A stretch of 64,000 bases of DNA. Source: an uncultured Prevotella sp. GTDB lineage: Bacteria; Bacteroidota; Bacteroidia; Bacteroidales; Bacteroidaceae. A program made the translations under genes and the position numbers. Below, one piece after another: positions 33,542 to 43,423 of the stretch (position 1 is its first letter; the number at the start of each line of letters is the position of its first letter). The notes beneath the pieces are model-generated. The model ran no database searches and was not told the DNA's origin. It saw only the letters and a list, made by a program, of their open reading frames with translations. The stretch is from NCBI RefSeq assembly GCF_946404925.1, contig NZ_CAMJFM010000002.1, positions 1 through 64,000 of the forward strand, given 5' to 3'.

Positions 33542-34426
33542 ATGACAGATATTTGCTGTATTGGACATATCACTCGCGATAGAATTATCACGCAGAATCC
33601 ACCAATGACCACCCATTGTGCGGGCGGTTCGGCTTACTATATGGCTTGGGCTTTTGAGGCCTTACCCCACGATGTTGACTTCCATATGATTACCTCGGTT
33701 AGTCAGGAGGTGATGCCCGAGGTTGAGAAGTTGCGCGCAGCTGGTATCAGAGTCACGGCATTCGAGAGTCCTACCAATGTGTTCTTCGAGAACAAGTATG
33801 GCGCTAATATGGACAACCGCACCCAGCGCGTATTGGCCAAGTCGGCACCGTTTACGCTCCACCAGATTAAAGATGAACACGCGCGCGTATATCATCTTGG
33901 TACGCTGCTGGCCGACGACTTTGCTCCTGAGATAGTAGAGTATCTGGCCGGTAAGGGCGATGTGAGCATCGATGTGCAAGGCTATCTGCGCGAGGTTGAT
34001 GGCGAGCAGGTGAAGGCTGTGGAGTGGACCGACAAACTGCGACTGCTGAAGCACACGGCCATCTTGAAGGTCAATGAGTGGGAATGTCTGACGCTTACAG
34101 GCATTACCGACCCACGCGAGGCGGCCCAGCAGATACATGAGTGGGGTGTGCGCGAGGTAATCGTGACCTTGGGTGGTGGCGGCTCTATGATTCTGGCCGA
34201 TGGCAAGTTTTACGAGACGCCTGCCTATGCTCCAGCCAAACTGGTTGATGCCACGGGTTGTGGCGATACCTACAGCGCCGGCTATCTGTATGCCCGTGCT
34301 AAGGGTATGGGTTATGCTGAGAGCGGCCAGTTTGCTGCCGCCATGTGCACCCTGAAGCTTGAGCACACGGGTCCGTTTACACACAATATAGAAGATGTGT
34401 ACCAAATCATTAGGAATAACCAATAA
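33542..34426 (+). CDS. PfkB family sugar kinase
   Basis: The 294-aa cytoplasmic protein has an N-terminal substrate region (HCAGGSAYYMAWAFEAL) and the PfkB signature DATGCGDTYSAGYLYA with the catalytic Asp. It phosphorylates a sugar or sugar derivative with ATP; the specificity is not readable. Its place 14 nt before an arabinofuranosidase suggests a pentose or a pectin-derived sugar. Confidence 0.88.
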   Translation: MTDICCIGHITRDRIITQNPPMTTHCAGGSAYYMAWAFEALPHDVDFHMITSVSQEVMPEVEKLRAAGIRVTAFESPTNVFFENKYGANMDNRTQRVLAKSAPFTLHQIKDEHARVYHLGTLLADDFAPEIVEYLAGKGDVSIDVQGYLREVDGEQVKAVEWTDKLRLLKHTAILKVNEWECLTLTGITDPREAAQQIHEWGVREVIVTLGGGGSMILADGKFYETPAYAPAKLVDATGCGDTYSAGYLYARAKGMGYAESGQFAAAMCTLKLEHTGPFTHNIEDVYQIIRNNQ

Positions 34427-34440
34427 TAACTTATAGAAAT

Positions 34441-36837
34441 ATGTATCAGATGAAACCCCATTCGCACAGATTGCTATTGGCTGCACTACTTTTCCTGGGT
34501 GCTGGTAGCGTTTGTGCTCAGGATCGGTTGTATGCCGATGAGTTTGCTTTAGGTGATGTAACTCTGCTTGACGGACCACTGAAGAAAGCTCGCGACCTGA
34601 ACATCAACACACTGCTCAAGTATGATTGCGACCGACTGCTGGCTCCATATCTCAAGGAGGCCGGACTCACACCTAAGGGCAAGTCGTATCCTAACTGGGA
34701 CGGACTAGACGGACACGTAGGTGGACACTATCTCACCGCTATGGCCATCAATGCTGCCACAGGTAGCCAGGAGTGCCAGAAGCGTATGGAATACTTTATC
34801 AGCGAACTGCAAACTTGTGCCGATGCCAATGCCAAGAACCATCCCGCATGGGGCAAGGGCTATGTGGGCGGTGTGCCTGGCAGCGACCGTGTGTGGGGTA
34901 ACTTCAAGAAGGGCAACTTTGGAGCCTACTATGGCGCGTGGGTACCTTTCTATAATATACACAAGATGTATGCCGGACTGCGTGATGCCTGGGTGTATTG
35001 TGGCAACGAGCAGGCCAAGCAGCTCTTCCTGGGCTTCTGCGATTGGGCTATCGACCTGACTGCTGGACTTACCGATGCTCAGATGGAGCGCATTCTCGAC
35101 ACAGAGCATGGCGGTATGAACGAGGTGCTGGCTGATGCCTATGCCATCACTGGCGAGAAGAAGTATCTGGATGTAGCTCGCCGATTCTCACATCGCCGAC
35201 TGCTCAACCCGCTGATGCAGCGCCGTGATTGCCTGGATAATATGCATGCTAATACCCAGGTGCCCAAGGTGATTGGTTTCGAGCGTATAGCCGAGCTGGC
35301 TGGCGATGAGGCTTATCACACCGCTGGTGCTTACTTCTGGGATATCGTTACAGGCGAGCGTTCGCTGGCCTTTGGTGGTAACAGTCGCCGCGAGCACTTC
35401 CCCAGCAAGGAGGCGTGCCAGGACTTTGTGCAGGACATCGATGGTCCTGAGAGTTGTAACACCAATAATATGATGAAGCTGACTGAGAATCTGCATCGTC
35501 GCAACCCAGAGGCTCGCTTTGCCGATTACTACGAGTTGGCTATGTTTAACCATATTCTCTCTACCCAGCATCCTGAGCATGGCGGCTATGTTTACTTTAC
35601 CTCAGCCCGTCCTCGCCATTATCGCAACTACTCTGCGCCTAACGAGGCCATGTGGTGCTGTGTAGGCACAGGTATGGAGAACCACGGCAAATACGGTCAG
35701 TTTGTGTATACACACAATGGCGATGCCCTGTTTGTGAACCTTTTTGTGGCTTCAGAGCTCAACTGGAAGGCCAAGGGCATCCAGCTGTGTCAGGAAACCA
35801 CCTTCCCTTATAGCGAGTCAAGCCGTATTACCATCACTCAGGGCAAGGGCAAGTTTGCCATGCAGGTGCGTTATCCAGGTTGGGTAAAGCCCGGCCAGTT
35901 CCAGGTCAAGGTGAACGGCAAGCCCGTTAGCATCGTTACTGGTCCATCATCGTATGTCACCATCGATCGCCAGTGGAAGAAGGGCGATGTGGTCGACATC
36001 CAGTTCCCCATGCACAACAGCGTGAGATATATGCCTAACCTCACACAGTATATCGCCCTGATGCATGGCCCCATCATGTTGGCCATGAAGACGGGTACTG
36101 AGGATCTGGCCATGCTGATAGCCGATGACAGCCGATTCGGACAGTTGGCTGTTGGTAAGAAGTTGCCTATCGACCAGGCTCCTATCCTTATTAATAACGA
36201 TATCGAGAGCATCGCTAATCAGCTGCAGCCCGTAGCTGGTAAGCCGCTGCACTTCACCCTCTCTACCAAGATGGTTAATGAGATCCGTAACGAGCTGATG
36301 CCATTCTTCGAGCTCCACGATTCGCGCTATATGATGTACTGGCTGGCTCTCTCAGAGGATAGCTATAAGGGCTATCTCGATAATCTGGCCAAGCAGGAGC
36401 AGGAGCGCCAGGCACTCGAGGATCGTACTGTGGATAAGGTTCAGCCAGGCGAGCAACAGCCTGAGAGCGACCACTTTATGGAGACCGACCAGTCGTTTGT
36501 GGGTAACACCAACGATGTGTTCTTCCGCGATGCCAGCGATGGTCACTACTTCAGCTATCTGATGCAGACGGACGGCAAGACCGACCTGAGCCTTCGTCTG
36601 AAGTATTGGGGAGTAGGCGAGTGGAAGAGTCACGAGTTCGATATCTTTGTCGACGATGTGCTGGTAACATCGGTCAACAACACAGGCAAGTATCGCACCT
36701 CGCAGTTCAAGTTCGAGGAATATCCAGTTCCAGCCAATGCGCTGAAGGGCAAAAAGCAGGTCCGCGTAAAGTTCGTGGCCAAGCCCCACAAGCAGATTGG
36801 CGAGATTTATGAAGTAAGACTAATTAATATCAAATAA
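34441..36837 (+). CDS. GH127/GH146 (DUF1680) beta-L-arabinofuranosidase
   Basis: The 798-aa protein has a signal peptide (cleaved near SVCAQ) and the DUF1680 (alpha/alpha)6 barrel: GLDGHVGGHYL, HGGMNEVLADAY, ESCNTNNMMKLTE and WCCVGTGMENHGKYG. The Cys residues in the last two motifs bind zinc and give the nucleophile in GH127/146 enzymes. A C-terminal sandwich domain and an extra region beyond residue 650 are present. It removes beta-L-arabinofuranose, as found in pectic rhamnogalacturonan side chains and extensins. An alternative ATG lies three codons downstream. Confidence 0.9.
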   Translation: MYQMKPHSHRLLLAALLFLGAGSVCAQDRLYADEFALGDVTLLDGPLKKARDLNINTLLKYDCDRLLAPYLKEAGLTPKGKSYPNWDGLDGHVGGHYLTAMAINAATGSQECQKRMEYFISELQTCADANAKNHPAWGKGYVGGVPGSDRVWGNFKKGNFGAYYGAWVPFYNIHKMYAGLRDAWVYCGNEQAKQLFLGFCDWAIDLTAGLTDAQMERILDTEHGGMNEVLADAYAITGEKKYLDVARRFSHRRLLNPLMQRRDCLDNMHANTQVPKVIGFERIAELAGDEAYHTAGAYFWDIVTGERSLAFGGNSRREHFPSKEACQDFVQDIDGPESCNTNNMMKLTENLHRRNPEARFADYYELAMFNHILSTQHPEHGGYVYFTSARPRHYRNYSAPNEAMWCCVGTGMENHGKYGQFVYTHNGDALFVNLFVASELNWKAKGIQLCQETTFPYSESSRITITQGKGKFAMQVRYPGWVKPGQFQVKVNGKPVSIVTGPSSYVTIDRQWKKGDVVDIQFPMHNSVRYMPNLTQYIALMHGPIMLAMKTGTEDLAMLIADDSRFGQLAVGKKLPIDQAPILINNDIESIANQLQPVAGKPLHFTLSTKMVNEIRNELMPFFELHDSRYMMYWLALSEDSYKGYLDNLAKQEQERQALEDRTVDKVQPGEQQPESDHFMETDQSFVGNTNDVFFRDASDGHYFSYLMQTDGKTDLSLRLKYWGVGEWKSHEFDIFVDDVLVTSVNNTGKYRTSQFKFEEYPVPANALKGKKQVRVKFVAKPHKQIGEIYEVRLINIK

Positions 36838-36844
36838 AAAACTT

Positions 36845-38875
36845 ATGAACAAACGTACAATGCTTAGTGCTGTCCTCGTGGCAGCTACCATGGGCCTCAA
36901 TGCCCAGAAGCCTGTAAAAGCCCCTGCTGGCGGTAAGGCTATCAGCGACGAATTAATTGGCATTTTCTTTGAGGACATCAGCAGCTCGGCCGATGGTGGA
37001 CTCTATGCAGAGTTGATACAGAACGGTTCGTTCGAGTATAGCCCTGTTGAGAAGGACGGTTGGGGCCCAGGCACCGCTTGGCGCATGATTCGTCCTGGAC
37101 ACTCACTGGGTTATATTGAGCCACGTATGGATAATGGCCTCAATGCCAACAATCCTACTTATATGCGTCTGCATACAGAGCGTGCCAAGGAGTACTATGA
37201 CTATACTGGTTGGAAGGGTTTTGGTATCCAGAACGATGGCTTTGCCGGTATCTCTGTAAAGGCTGGCGAGAAGTACGACTTCTCTATCTTTATGCGTAAC
37301 ATCGGCGATGCCAAGCAGGTGCGTATTGCCCTGGTAGAGCCTGTTCAAGGCTGGCCACCACGCGACCCCAAGCTGTTGGCTGAGACCGTTATCGATGTTA
37401 AGGACAACAATTGGAAAAAGTACTCAGCAGTTCTTACTGCCGATACAACTGCTAAGAAGGCTGCCCTCCAGATTCTGGTGCTCAACACAGGCGATCTGGA
37501 TGTAGATATGGTATCGCTGATGCCACAGGATACTTATAAGGGCCACGGCCTGCGTAAGGATCTGGCTCAGGCACTGGCCGACCTCCAGCCTAAGTTCATG
37601 CGTTTCCCTGGTGGGTGTGTGGTTCACGGTGGTGGCGACGGTTTCTGGAACACCTATCGTTGGAAGACCACTATCGGTCCTAAGGAGCAGCGCCGTCAGC
37701 TCAAGAATACCTGGGGTTACCACCAGTCAATGGGCTTGGGTTACTTCGAGTATTTCCAGTTCTGCGAAGATACAGGCATGGAGCCACTCCCAATCCTGCC
37801 TTGCGGTGTTAGCTGTCAGGGTACCAACGGTGGTTGGGGCATGAAGAATCAGGCTCAGGATGTAGTACCTATGAGCGAGATGGACGAGTGGGTAGCTGAG
37901 GCTATCGACCTGATTGAGTGGGCTAATGGCGACCCTGCCACCAACAAGTGGGCTAAGATGCGTGCCGAGGCTGGTCACCCCAAACCATTCAATCTCAAGT
38001 ATCTCGGTCTTGGTAACGAGGAGCGCATCTCGCCAGAGTTTGCTGAGCGTTTCAAGTACATCTACGAGCGTGTAACCAAGGCACATCCTGAGATTGTGAT
38101 TGTTGGTACTGCTGGTCCTGGTTCTCATCCTGGTAACCCCGACTTGGAGAACGGCTGGAAGCTGGCCGATGAGTTGGGTATGCCTATCATCGATGAGCAC
38201 TACTACGAGCCAAACGCATACTTCCTCTCTTCACGTCAGTACAACTATTACTCACGCGATCGCAAGACCAAGGTTTATCTGGGTGAGTATGCTGCTAAAG
38301 ACAAGAAGCTGATTGATGCGCTGGCTGAGGGCCTGTATCTGCTCCATGTAGAGAGCAATGGCGATATTGTGTCTATGACATCTTATGCACCACTCTTTGC
38401 CAAGAAGGATGCCACCAACTGGAACCCTGATATGATCTATTTCGACAACGAGCGTCCTTACCTCACCTGCAGCTACTATGTTCAGCAGATGTTCGGACAG
38501 AGTGCCGGTCAGTACTACTATGGCGACTGTGTTACCATCGAGAATCCTGATGTAGCACCACGTTGGAGTGGTCTGCCTAAGGGTCAGGAGAGCGGATTCC
38601 TGCAGGGCCAGAGCGTAGTGCTGAATGCCAAGACCCGCAAGCTCTATGTCAAGCTGGTCAACGCCTCAGACAAGGCTAAGGATGCCAAGGTAGACCTGAG
38701 CCGCTTTGGACTGAAGAAGGCTGCTGTAAAGACCGTTCTCACAGGCCAGCCTAACGACGAGAACAACTACGATGCCCAGCCCATCGCTCCAAAGAAGGAG
38801 ACCATCAAGGCCCAGAAGAAGTTCAACCTCACCCTGGCACCTTACTCAATGGTTATGTTCGAGTACTCGCTGTAA
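36845..38875 (+). CDS. GH51 alpha-L-arabinofuranosidase
   Basis: The 676-aa protein has a short signal peptide (ending LNAQ) and a CBM4-like region (NGSFEYSP). The GH51 catalytic barrel shows KFMRFPGGCVVHG, the acid/base Glu in YLGLGNEERI and the nucleophile Glu in VYLGEYAAKD. The C-terminal beta domain ends APYSMVMFEYSL. It should release alpha-L-arabinofuranose from arabinan or arabinoxylan. It follows GH127/146 by 7 nt and ends with a clear terminator. Confidence 0.93.
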   Translation: MNKRTMLSAVLVAATMGLNAQKPVKAPAGGKAISDELIGIFFEDISSSADGGLYAELIQNGSFEYSPVEKDGWGPGTAWRMIRPGHSLGYIEPRMDNGLNANNPTYMRLHTERAKEYYDYTGWKGFGIQNDGFAGISVKAGEKYDFSIFMRNIGDAKQVRIALVEPVQGWPPRDPKLLAETVIDVKDNNWKKYSAVLTADTTAKKAALQILVLNTGDLDVDMVSLMPQDTYKGHGLRKDLAQALADLQPKFMRFPGGCVVHGGGDGFWNTYRWKTTIGPKEQRRQLKNTWGYHQSMGLGYFEYFQFCEDTGMEPLPILPCGVSCQGTNGGWGMKNQAQDVVPMSEMDEWVAEAIDLIEWANGDPATNKWAKMRAEAGHPKPFNLKYLGLGNEERISPEFAERFKYIYERVTKAHPEIVIVGTAGPGSHPGNPDLENGWKLADELGMPIIDEHYYEPNAYFLSSRQYNYYSRDRKTKVYLGEYAAKDKKLIDALAEGLYLLHVESNGDIVSMTSYAPLFAKKDATNWNPDMIYFDNERPYLTCSYYVQQMFGQSAGQYYYGDCVTIENPDVAPRWSGLPKGQESGFLQGQSVVLNAKTRKLYVKLVNASDKAKDAKVDLSRFGLKKAAVKTVLTGQPNDENNYDAQPIAPKKETIKAQKKFNLTLAPYSMVMFEYSL

Positions 38876-38892
38876 CTCTCAGCATCATATAT

Positions 38893-38933
38893 AAAAAGCA
38901 TTCCCTTGCAATCCGCAGGGGAATGTTTTTTTT
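38893..38933 (+). terminator. Terminator after the GH51 gene
   Basis: CATTCCC (38899-38905) pairs with GGGAATG (38919-38925); an A run before and eight T after the stem extend it. It closes the PfkB-GH127-GH51 operon and faces the convergent nucleoside kinase gene. Confidence 0.88.
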
Positions 38934-39017
38934 GGAAAATTGCTGCCACTCTGCCACCAACCTATCTGAAACACCCTGTTTATAGGCAATTTGGAGTGGT
39001 GGCAGATATGAAGTTCG

Positions 39018-40697
39018 TTAATATTTGAAGCTGCTGCCGCCTACGAACTCGCGCATGATGCTGGTGGGCGGAATCTCTTTATCGCTGATGGGGATGAAGT
39101 AGCGTAGGAACTTCAACAGGCGGTGAGCCTCGGAATACTCGGGACAGTTCTTTTGTACTGAGGCCAGGATGAGCTCGGCATGGGTGCGCAGTACGGCAAA
39201 CTCGATGTTGAGTGCCGAGTTGAACATCACATCGGCCGTTTCCTGGAAGGGGAATATCCACTGATCCTCGGCCTCGCAAACGCTCTTCCACTGACTGATG
39301 GTTTCGCGGGCAGAGAAGGCGCCCTTGTTGTAATCGCGGATGATGCGACGCAGCAAACGGTTGTCCTGCGTGGGAATCCAGTTGTGGTCGTCGAGCGATA
39401 TGCTGGTAAGGGCAGAGATATAGATCTTGTATTTCTTAGAGTCGGGTATCTGCTTGGTTAGCAGGGGGTTAAGGGCGTGGATGCCCTCGATGATGAGCAC
39501 GCTGTCGTTGCTGAGCTTGAACTTCTTGCCGTTCCACTCGCGCTTGCCGGTAACGAAGTTGTACTCGGGCACTTCTACTACCTCGCCCTTCATCAGGCGC
39601 TCCAGATGCTCGCCCAGCAGCTTATAGTCTACGGTCTCGATGTTGTCGAAGTCGTACTGGCCATTGGGCAGTTTTGGGGTGTCGACGCGGTTCACAAAGT
39701 AATCGTCGGTTGAGAACGAGTAGGGGCGCAATCCGCAGGCCAACAGCTGTACCGACAGACGCTTGCAGAAGGTGGACTTGCCTGAGCTTGACGGGCCAGT
39801 GATGAGCACCAGTCGGATGGGTTTCTCCTCGTCGTGGAATCGGCGGTCAATCTCTTCGGCTATCTTTACTATCTTCTTTTCCTGCAAGGCCTCGCTCACT
39901 TGGATAAGCTCAGAAGCATGGCCGCGCAGTATGGCCTTGTTCACATCACCAGCATTAGAGAGGCGCATGATGATGTCCCAACGTACCTTCTCGGCAAACA
40001 TCTCGAAAGTGCGAGGCATGTCGACTCGCTCTGACAGCTTGAGTGGGTTGTTCTTATCGGGCACACGCAGCATGAGTCCGTCGTAGAGGCGCTCAAGTCC
40101 CCAAACCTTCAGATATCCGGCCGAGGGCACAAGTGGACCATAGTAATAGTCGACGGTGTCGCCCAGCATATAATAATCGGTGTAAATCTGTCCGCTGGTC
40201 TCGATGAGCTTCACCTTATCCGAGAATCCGCGCTCGCTGAATACACGTACGGCCTCCTCGGTAGTGGCCTCGGTGCGGCGGAAGGGCATGTCCTGATCGA
40301 TAATCTCCTGCATGCGCTGGCAGATGCGGTTAACATCGTCATCAGTAAGCGGTTCGTTGCCGCGCTTCTTGAAGTTGCAGTAGTAGCCGCCCGACAATGG
40401 GTGCTCAATAAACAGTTTGCTGCCTGGAAACACATCGCATGAGGCCTTGTAGAGCACAAAGCACAACGAGCGGACGTACACACGGCGGCCTGAACCGTCG
40501 CGGGCATCGATAAACTCCACATCGCGATTCTGATATAGACGGAACTTGAGGCCCTGTGAGGCGTTGTTGACTTTGGCCGACACCACAGGGAAGGTCATAT
40601 TAAGATCGGGGGCAAACTCCTGATAGACATCTACCAGCGATGTGCCCTCGGGGAAACTCTTTGTAACGTTGTTGTTCTTGCAGCGAATTTGTAGCAT
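39018..40697 (-). CDS. Nucleoside (uridine) kinase with TGS-like and ThrRS-like N-terminal domains
   Basis: The 559-aa cytoplasmic protein has an N-terminal TGS-like part (SFPEGTSLVDVYQEFAP), then a ThrRS second-additional-domain-like part, and from about residue 290 a uridine-kinase P-loop domain (VLITGPSSSGKST, STDDYFVNR, DNIETVDYKLL, VLIIEGIHALNP). Bacteroidetes commonly have this fused form; it should phosphorylate uridine or cytidine. It is 4 nt behind the CBM-like gene. Confidence 0.9.
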   Translation of the reverse strand: MLQIRCKNNNVTKSFPEGTSLVDVYQEFAPDLNMTFPVVSAKVNNASQGLKFRLYQNRDVEFIDARDGSGRRVYVRSLCFVLYKASCDVFPGSKLFIEHPLSGGYYCNFKKRGNEPLTDDDVNRICQRMQEIIDQDMPFRRTEATTEEAVRVFSERGFSDKVKLIETSGQIYTDYYMLGDTVDYYYGPLVPSAGYLKVWGLERLYDGLMLRVPDKNNPLKLSERVDMPRTFEMFAEKVRWDIIMRLSNAGDVNKAILRGHASELIQVSEALQEKKIVKIAEEIDRRFHDEEKPIRLVLITGPSSSGKSTFCKRLSVQLLACGLRPYSFSTDDYFVNRVDTPKLPNGQYDFDNIETVDYKLLGEHLERLMKGEVVEVPEYNFVTGKREWNGKKFKLSNDSVLIIEGIHALNPLLTKQIPDSKKYKIYISALTSISLDDHNWIPTQDNRLLRRIIRDYNKGAFSARETISQWKSVCEAEDQWIFPFQETADVMFNSALNIEFAVLRTHAELILASVQKNCPEYSEAHRLLKFLRYFIPISDKEIPPTSIMREFVGGSSFKY

Positions 40698-40701
40698 GGC
40701 A

Positions 40702-41241
40702 TTAGTGTTTCTTGATACTTACCTTGTCGATGGCAATCTTGGCGCAGCTGGTGCCGATAATGGCCAGACGGGCCTTGGCGCATGTGGCGCTGGCGGTGAA
40801 CTGCCTGCAGAACTGCTGCCATCCCTGGCCTTTAACTCTGATGGTGGTCTCGGCGATGGGCTTGCACTGCTCGTCGATGAGCTGAATAATCAGCAGCTTG
40901 TTGCCCTCGGTACGATTCTCGGCCTTGATGGCGGGAATGTTTCGCAGGGCTATCTTCAGGTCGTATTTGGTACCATCGACCACATCAATGGCGCCGCCAG
41001 CACCCTCGTTGTAGAGTGTGTCGCAGCAGATAACGGCATAATGTGGATTGTCGGCACTTATGGGGTCAACATGTGTTACTACAACTGGCTTGCGGCTATC
41101 CCATCCGGTAGTGGCATTGGTGCCGCGCTCAACGCGTGGGTTAAGTTCAAAATCACCGTTCTTGATAAGCTCCTGTGCATGGGCTGTTGCGGCCGCAAAA
41201 ACCATCATAAACAACAGGTAGAGGTGTTTAATATTCATCAT
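40702..41241 (-). CDS. Secreted CBM4/9-like beta-sandwich protein
   Basis: The 179-aa protein has a signal peptide ending at AHAQ, followed by ELIKNGDFELNP, the usual opening of CBM4/9 or galactose-binding-like domains, and a later GWQQFCRQFTASATCAKARLA typical of the second half. There is no catalytic domain. It may bind glycans in the periplasm. It sits between the TPR-SpoIIE gene (21 nt) and the nucleoside kinase (4 nt), a functionally mixed operon. Confidence 0.65.
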   Translation of the reverse strand: MMNIKHLYLLFMMVFAAATAHAQELIKNGDFELNPRVERGTNATTGWDSRKPVVVTHVDPISADNPHYAVICCDTLYNEGAGGAIDVVDGTKYDLKIALRNIPAIKAENRTEGNKLLIIQLIDEQCKPIAETTIRVKGQGWQQFCRQFTASATCAKARLAIIGTSCAKIAIDKVSIKKH

Positions 41242-41262
41242 ATAGCTAAAAAAGTAATGTAT

Positions 41263-43326
41263 TTATTCAACGTGCAGACACAGCATGGTGAGGTCGTCGC
41301 TTGGATCGGCTCCGTTGCGATGGCGTTTCACCTCGCTGTTCATCGTCTTGATCATATCCTGCGGGCTCATATTGCTGGTGCGCTTAACAATGTCAAGCAG
41401 CAGCTCTTCGCCAAACTGAACCAGCTGGGGGTTCTCGGCCTCGTTTAGTCCGTCGGTATATACAAACAGCAATCGGCCACGGATATTCTCAATAACCTCG
41501 CCTGTAAACTTTAGTCCCTCCCAAAGTCCGATAGGAGCGTTAGACTCCATGGTAATAAACTTACTCTCGCTGCCGTTGCCCAGAACTGGTGGGTTGTGGC
41601 CGGCATTGCAGAAGTCGAGCTTGCCTGTGGGCAGATGAACCATACCGATGAACATGGTAACAAACATGCCATCGTCGTTATGTTCAACCAGCTCGGCATT
41701 CAGCTCGGTAGCAATCTTGGCAGGTGTATAGTGGCGCTTGGCCATGGCTCGGAACAATCGTATAACCTGAGCCATAAACAACGCTGATGGTACTCCCTTA
41801 CCCGACACGTCGCCCACACAGAAGCACAGGTTGTCGTCAATAAAGAGATAGTCGAACAGGTCGCCACCAACCTCCTTGGCAGGTGTCATCGATGCATAGA
41901 GCTCAAGATCGTCGCGCTGTGGGAACTCGTTTGGTACGATAGATTCCTGAATGTGGCGGGCAATTCGCAGCTCACTCTCAATGCGTTCCTTGGCCGAGGT
42001 TGTCTCTTCAAGCTGGTTGTAGGCCTCTTTTAGCTCCTCGTGAGCCTTGGAGAGCTTTAATGTAGACTTCTGCTTGTAGAGGGTGTAGGCAATGAAGAAA
42101 CCCACAATCAGAATAAAGGTAACGATACCAGCTATCTGGCGTTCGCGCAGCAGTTTCTCCTTCTGCTGTGCTATCTGGGTTTCTTTCTTCTGGGTGTCGT
42201 AGATGGTGGCCAGTTCGGCTGCATCCTCGTACTTGTATCTATCGATGGCCGCACTCAGCGAGTCACATATAAAGGTGCTCACGGCATAAACCGTGTCTTT
42301 GCGGCCAGCCATGCGATTGGCCTGATACTTCTTGAGTAGGAAGGTCTGGAGGTTATCGAATGTAAACTCCATGTGATAGATGTTCAGCAGCTTGTTAAGA
42401 TGCTGAAAACAATCGGCCGCCTCGTTCCATTTCTTCGCCTCGATCAGGTATTCGCCTTCATCGTAGATGCCTTCTACGCTCTTACTGAACTTGGAATTCT
42501 GGAATTCGTTATAGGCGATGTACGACTCAAGCGGTTTGCCAAGATTGGCCAGCGCGGTGGCGCGATAGATGCTCTGGCGGGCATGCTGCTTGTCGAGATA
42601 ATCCTGGCTGGCATTGGGCAGCTCCTCGTATTTCTCCAACAGTTCCTTGTATCGGTCGCACCAATAGATGGCTTCCTCATACTTCTGGATGCTCAGGTAG
42701 TTGTAGGCTATATTAACGATGCCTGCAATGGCGGATTTATACGACTCCTCGGTAGGCGAGCTTTTGATGTGATCCAGATGCTTGTTGTAGGCACGCTCAA
42801 AGTTGTGGGTGGTACCTTCGGCAGTATGGGCGAAACGCGACTGGCTGCATCCAATGAATATTAGCAGGTTGATGTAATCGCTTGTGGTGTCGCAATGCAG
42901 TTCCTCCAGTTTCTCAACAACGGGGATGGCAAACTGCAAGGCGCCCTCGTAGTCGCCCTTTACGCACTTGAGGTTAGCCAAACGGCTAGCCGATTTAGCA
43001 TAGTATTCTACTTCTTCAGCGTTCTTGAAGTCGGTAACCGAGCTGCCCGATTTCTTCCAATAATACTCGGCAGCACGTTTTTTGTTCATCTTATCGCTGG
43101 CATAAGCGCGCCAATAGTATGATTTTGGCTCTGAGATGGCTCCTATCTTGCCCAGACTATCGGCTAAAGCCAACAACAACGGATAGTCCTTCTGCTTGTA
43201 AGCATTAAGGACTAATCCGTCGGCTGTATTCTTTTCAAGTCCTGTCTCTTTCCGTTCGCCACATGCCGCTAAGAGCATGATGACCAGTGTGAAACAAGCT
43301 AGTAGTCTAATCGCTCTTTGGCTCAT
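41263..43326 (-). CDS. TPR lipoprotein sensor with SpoIIE phosphatase output
   Basis: The 687-aa product has a lipoprotein signal (MLLAAC), TPR repeats to about residue 400, a membrane helix (IAGIVTFILIVGFFIAYTLY), a coiled coil and a SpoIIE/PP2C domain with intact motifs (KEVGGDLFDYL, GDVSGKGVPSALFMA, NAGHNPP, YTDGLNEA). The chassis matches the TPR-LytTR protein at 4129; only the output differs. It would dephosphorylate a STAS protein in answer to an envelope signal. The -7 box TATCTTTG lies at 43356-43363. Confidence 0.9.
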   Translation of the reverse strand: MSQRAIRLLACFTLVIMLLAACGERKETGLEKNTADGLVLNAYKQKDYPLLLALADSLGKIGAISEPKSYYWRAYASDKMNKKRAAEYYWKKSGSSVTDFKNAEEVEYYAKSASRLANLKCVKGDYEGALQFAIPVVEKLEELHCDTTSDYINLLIFIGCSQSRFAHTAEGTTHNFERAYNKHLDHIKSSPTEESYKSAIAGIVNIAYNYLSIQKYEEAIYWCDRYKELLEKYEELPNASQDYLDKQHARQSIYRATALANLGKPLESYIAYNEFQNSKFSKSVEGIYDEGEYLIEAKKWNEAADCFQHLNKLLNIYHMEFTFDNLQTFLLKKYQANRMAGRKDTVYAVSTFICDSLSAAIDRYKYEDAAELATIYDTQKKETQIAQQKEKLLRERQIAGIVTFILIVGFFIAYTLYKQKSTLKLSKAHEELKEAYNQLEETTSAKERIESELRIARHIQESIVPNEFPQRDDLELYASMTPAKEVGGDLFDYLFIDDNLCFCVGDVSGKGVPSALFMAQVIRLFRAMAKRHYTPAKIATELNAELVEHNDDGMFVTMFIGMVHLPTGKLDFCNAGHNPPVLGNGSESKFITMESNAPIGLWEGLKFTGEVIENIRGRLLFVYTDGLNEAENPQLVQFGEELLLDIVKRTSNMSPQDMIKTMNSEVKRHRNGADPSDDLTMLCLHVE

Positions 43327-43423
43327 TCTCTTGCCCGATTATTAATTCTTGTGGGCAAAGATACGGAAAAAGTTTGAAACTTGCAAGTTATTCTATCAAA
43401 ATATTGCGTAAAACGTTGCTCTT

